Origin: an uncultured Flavobacteriaceae bacterium
Lineage (GTDB): Bacteria > Bacteroidota > Bacteroidia > Flavobacteriales > Flavobacteriaceae
DNA length: 6,737 nt
Direction: 5' to 3'
Assembly: GCA_947311745.1 (NCBI GenBank)
Contig: CAMZLT010000224.1
Location: 1-6,737 of the forward strand
The translations under genes and the position numbers were made by a program. This document shows positions 5,209-6,737 of this stretch, in pieces. Position 1 is the stretch's first letter; each line of letters starts with the position of its first letter. Below the pieces are notes generated by a model that saw only the letters and a program-made list of their open reading frames with translations, was not told the DNA's origin and made no database searches.

Positions 5209-6737
5209 ATGACACATTTAGCATACCTAAATAAATATTTTAAAAAGTACAAGTATCGGTTAATTCTTGGTGTATTTATTACGATTTTATCTAAAATTTT
5301 AGCAATTCAAATTCCGGCATTAATAAGTAACTCACTTAAAATAACAGAGGAATTTAATAAAGGCATAATTACAGACATTTCAATAGTTAAAAACACCTTA
5401 CTTGAAAATATTTTATGGATTATTGGTGCTGCTTTACTATCTGGTTTTTTTACTTTTTTGATGCGTCAAACACTAATTGTAATGTCTAGATTAATAGAGT
5501 TTGATCTTAAGAATGAAATTTTTGAACAGTACGAAAAATTATCCTTAAATTTTTACAAAAGAAACAGAACAGGCGATTTAATGAATCGTATTAGTGAAGA
5601 TGTTGGCAAAGTACGTATGTATGTTGGTCCTGCTATAATGTACACGATTAATATGCTCGTTTTATTTATCGTTGCTTTGGTTAAAATGTTTAGTATCGAT
5701 TCCGTTTTAACGACTTATGCTTTATTACCATTACCAATTCTATCTATTTCTATATATTTATTGAGTAAAGTCATCCATAAACGAAGTACTATTGTTCAAG
5801 AATACCTATCTAAACTAACCACACTAGCACAAGAGACATTTTCTGGAGTTCACGTAATTAAATCCTATGCAATAGAAGGACAAACCAAAGCAAATTTTAC
5901 CGATTTAGCAAACACAAGCAAGGATAAAAATATTGCATTATTCAAAGCACAAGCATTATTTTTTCCGTTAATGATTTTATTGATTGGCATTAGTAATTTA
6001 TTGGTTATTTACATTGGAGGAATGCGTTACATCGACGGAAAAATTGACAATATTGGTGTAATAGCAGAATTTATTATTTATGTAAATATGCTAACTTGGC
6101 CTGTCGCAGTAGTTGGTTGGGTAACATCGATTGTGCAACAAGCCGAAGCATCCCAAAAACGAATTAATGCTTTTTTACACGAAAAACCATCGATACAAAA
6201 CACAACTAAGAACAGTTCAGAAATTGAAGGAAACATTGTATTTAAAAATGTTAATTTTACATATGAGGATAATAAAATACAGGCTTTAAAAGACATATCG
6301 TTTAGTATCGAAAAAGGAAAAACTTTAGCTATTATAGGAAATATTGGTTCTGGAAAATCTACCATTGCAAATCTAATTGCTAGAATGTACGATGTAGATT
6401 CTGGAAATATTTTAATTGATAAAACAAAAATTACGGAAGTAAATTTATATTCTTTGCGAAAAAGTATTGGTTTTGTACCACAAGATTCGTTTTTATTTTC
6501 GGAAACTATCCAAGAAAACATAAAATTTGGAAAGCAAAATGCAACGGAGAAAGAAGTTACCACTGCTGCGAAAAACGCATATATCCATCATAACATTATA
6601 GAATTTAAAAATGGTTACAATACCATGGTTGGCGAACGGGGGGTTACCCTTTCTGGAGGACAAAAACAGCGAATTTCAATTGCAAGAGCCATTATAGGAA
6701 AACCAAAAATTTTAATATTTGACGATTGCCTATCTGC
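5209..6737 (+). CDS. MdlA-like ABC exporter half-transporter (TMD-NBD), 3' end cut by window edge
   Basis: The first 509 residues of an inner-membrane ABC exporter are present, with one transmembrane domain fused to one nucleotide-binding domain. ATG 5209 (MTHLAYLNKYFKKYKYR) is the natural start, with a promoter just upstream. Membrane helices lie at about 17-40, 67-89, 142-161, 166-185, 249-270 and 283-303. The coupling region has the NFYKRNRTGDLMNRISEDV (114-132) block seen in MdlA/YheI-type multidrug or lipid exporters. In the NBD, Tyr352 can serve as A-loop. Walker A is GNIGSGKST (377-385, Lys383), the Q-loop is Gln425 (FVPQD), the signature is LSGGQ (481-485), and Walker B is ILIFDD (501-506) followed by CLSA. 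The usual catalytic Glu after Walker B is Asp506. The remaining D-loop, H-loop and C-terminus, about 70-80 residues, are missing. The substrate cannot be told. It may act as a homodimer or with a partner encoded elsewhere. Confidence 0.92.
   Translation, partial: MTHLAYLNKYFKKYKYRLILGVFITILSKILAIQIPALISNSLKITEEFNKGIITDISIVKNTLLENILWIIGAALLSGFFTFLMRQTLIVMSRLIEFDLKNEIFEQYEKLSLNFYKRNRTGDLMNRISEDVGKVRMYVGPAIMYTINMLVLFIVALVKMFSIDSVLTTYALLPLPILSISIYLLSKVIHKRSTIVQEYLSKLTTLAQETFSGVHVIKSYAIEGQTKANFTDLANTSKDKNIALFKAQALFFPLMILLIGISNLLVIYIGGMRYIDGKIDNIGVIAEFIIYVNMLTWPVAVVGWVTSIVQQAEASQKRINAFLHEKPSIQNTTKNSSEIEGNIVFKNVNFTYEDNKIQALKDISFSIEKGKTLAIIGNIGSGKSTIANLIARMYDVDSGNILIDKTKITEVNLYSLRKSIGFVPQDSFLFSETIQENIKFGKQNATEKEVTTAAKNAYIHHNIIEFKNGYNTMVGERGVTLSGGQKQRISIARAIIGKPKILIFDDCLS

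Noticed and set aside
6078..6563. Minus-strand open frame of 161 codons
   Set aside because: Antisense to the ABC transporter linker and nucleotide-binding domain, whose Walker A and Q-loop motifs are unmistakable on the plus strand.

Overview
The window is AT-rich, densely coded DNA. It most likely comes from the chromosome of a marine-type member of the Flavobacteriaceae (Bacteroidota). The case for this rests on protein families typical of that group (a head-GIN-domain lipoprotein, long PagL-like outer-membrane proteins, a Bacteroidota-type leucine dehydrogenase), TAnnTTTG-type promoter -7 elements, and little sign of Shine-Dalgarno sites. The exact genus cannot be read from the sequence.

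Layout. Positions 1-3510 hold four minus-strand genes in transcription order: a PagL-like acyloxyacyl hydrolase family protein (3510-2419), a second tandem copy of it (2415-1324), a GIN-domain lipoprotein (1313-579), and a small MscS-type mechanosensitive channel cut by the left edge (546-<1). The gaps are 3, 10 and 32 nt. The first three genes look like one transcription unit. The channel may also have its own promoter. All four products are predicted to act in the cell envelope.

Positions 3520-3964 have no gene. From 3581 to 3966 there is a striking array built on the word TACATT: 25 copies (one with a final C), with spacings almost all 8 or 16-18 bp. It is interrupted once, at about 3769-3819, by a sequence resembling the widespread interspersed GTCATTGCGAG...GAAGCAATCC repeat. 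The array runs right into the stop codon of the next gene. It is the least ordinary thing in the window.

Positions 3965-5065 encode a leucine/valine/phenylalanine-type amino-acid dehydrogenase on the minus strand. It is divergent from an MdlA-like ABC exporter half-transporter (5209->6737, plus strand), which is cut by the right edge just after Walker B. The 143-bp gap between them carries plausible outward-facing flavobacterial promoters. No RNA genes, CRISPR arrays, transposase genes or convincing intrinsic terminators were seen.
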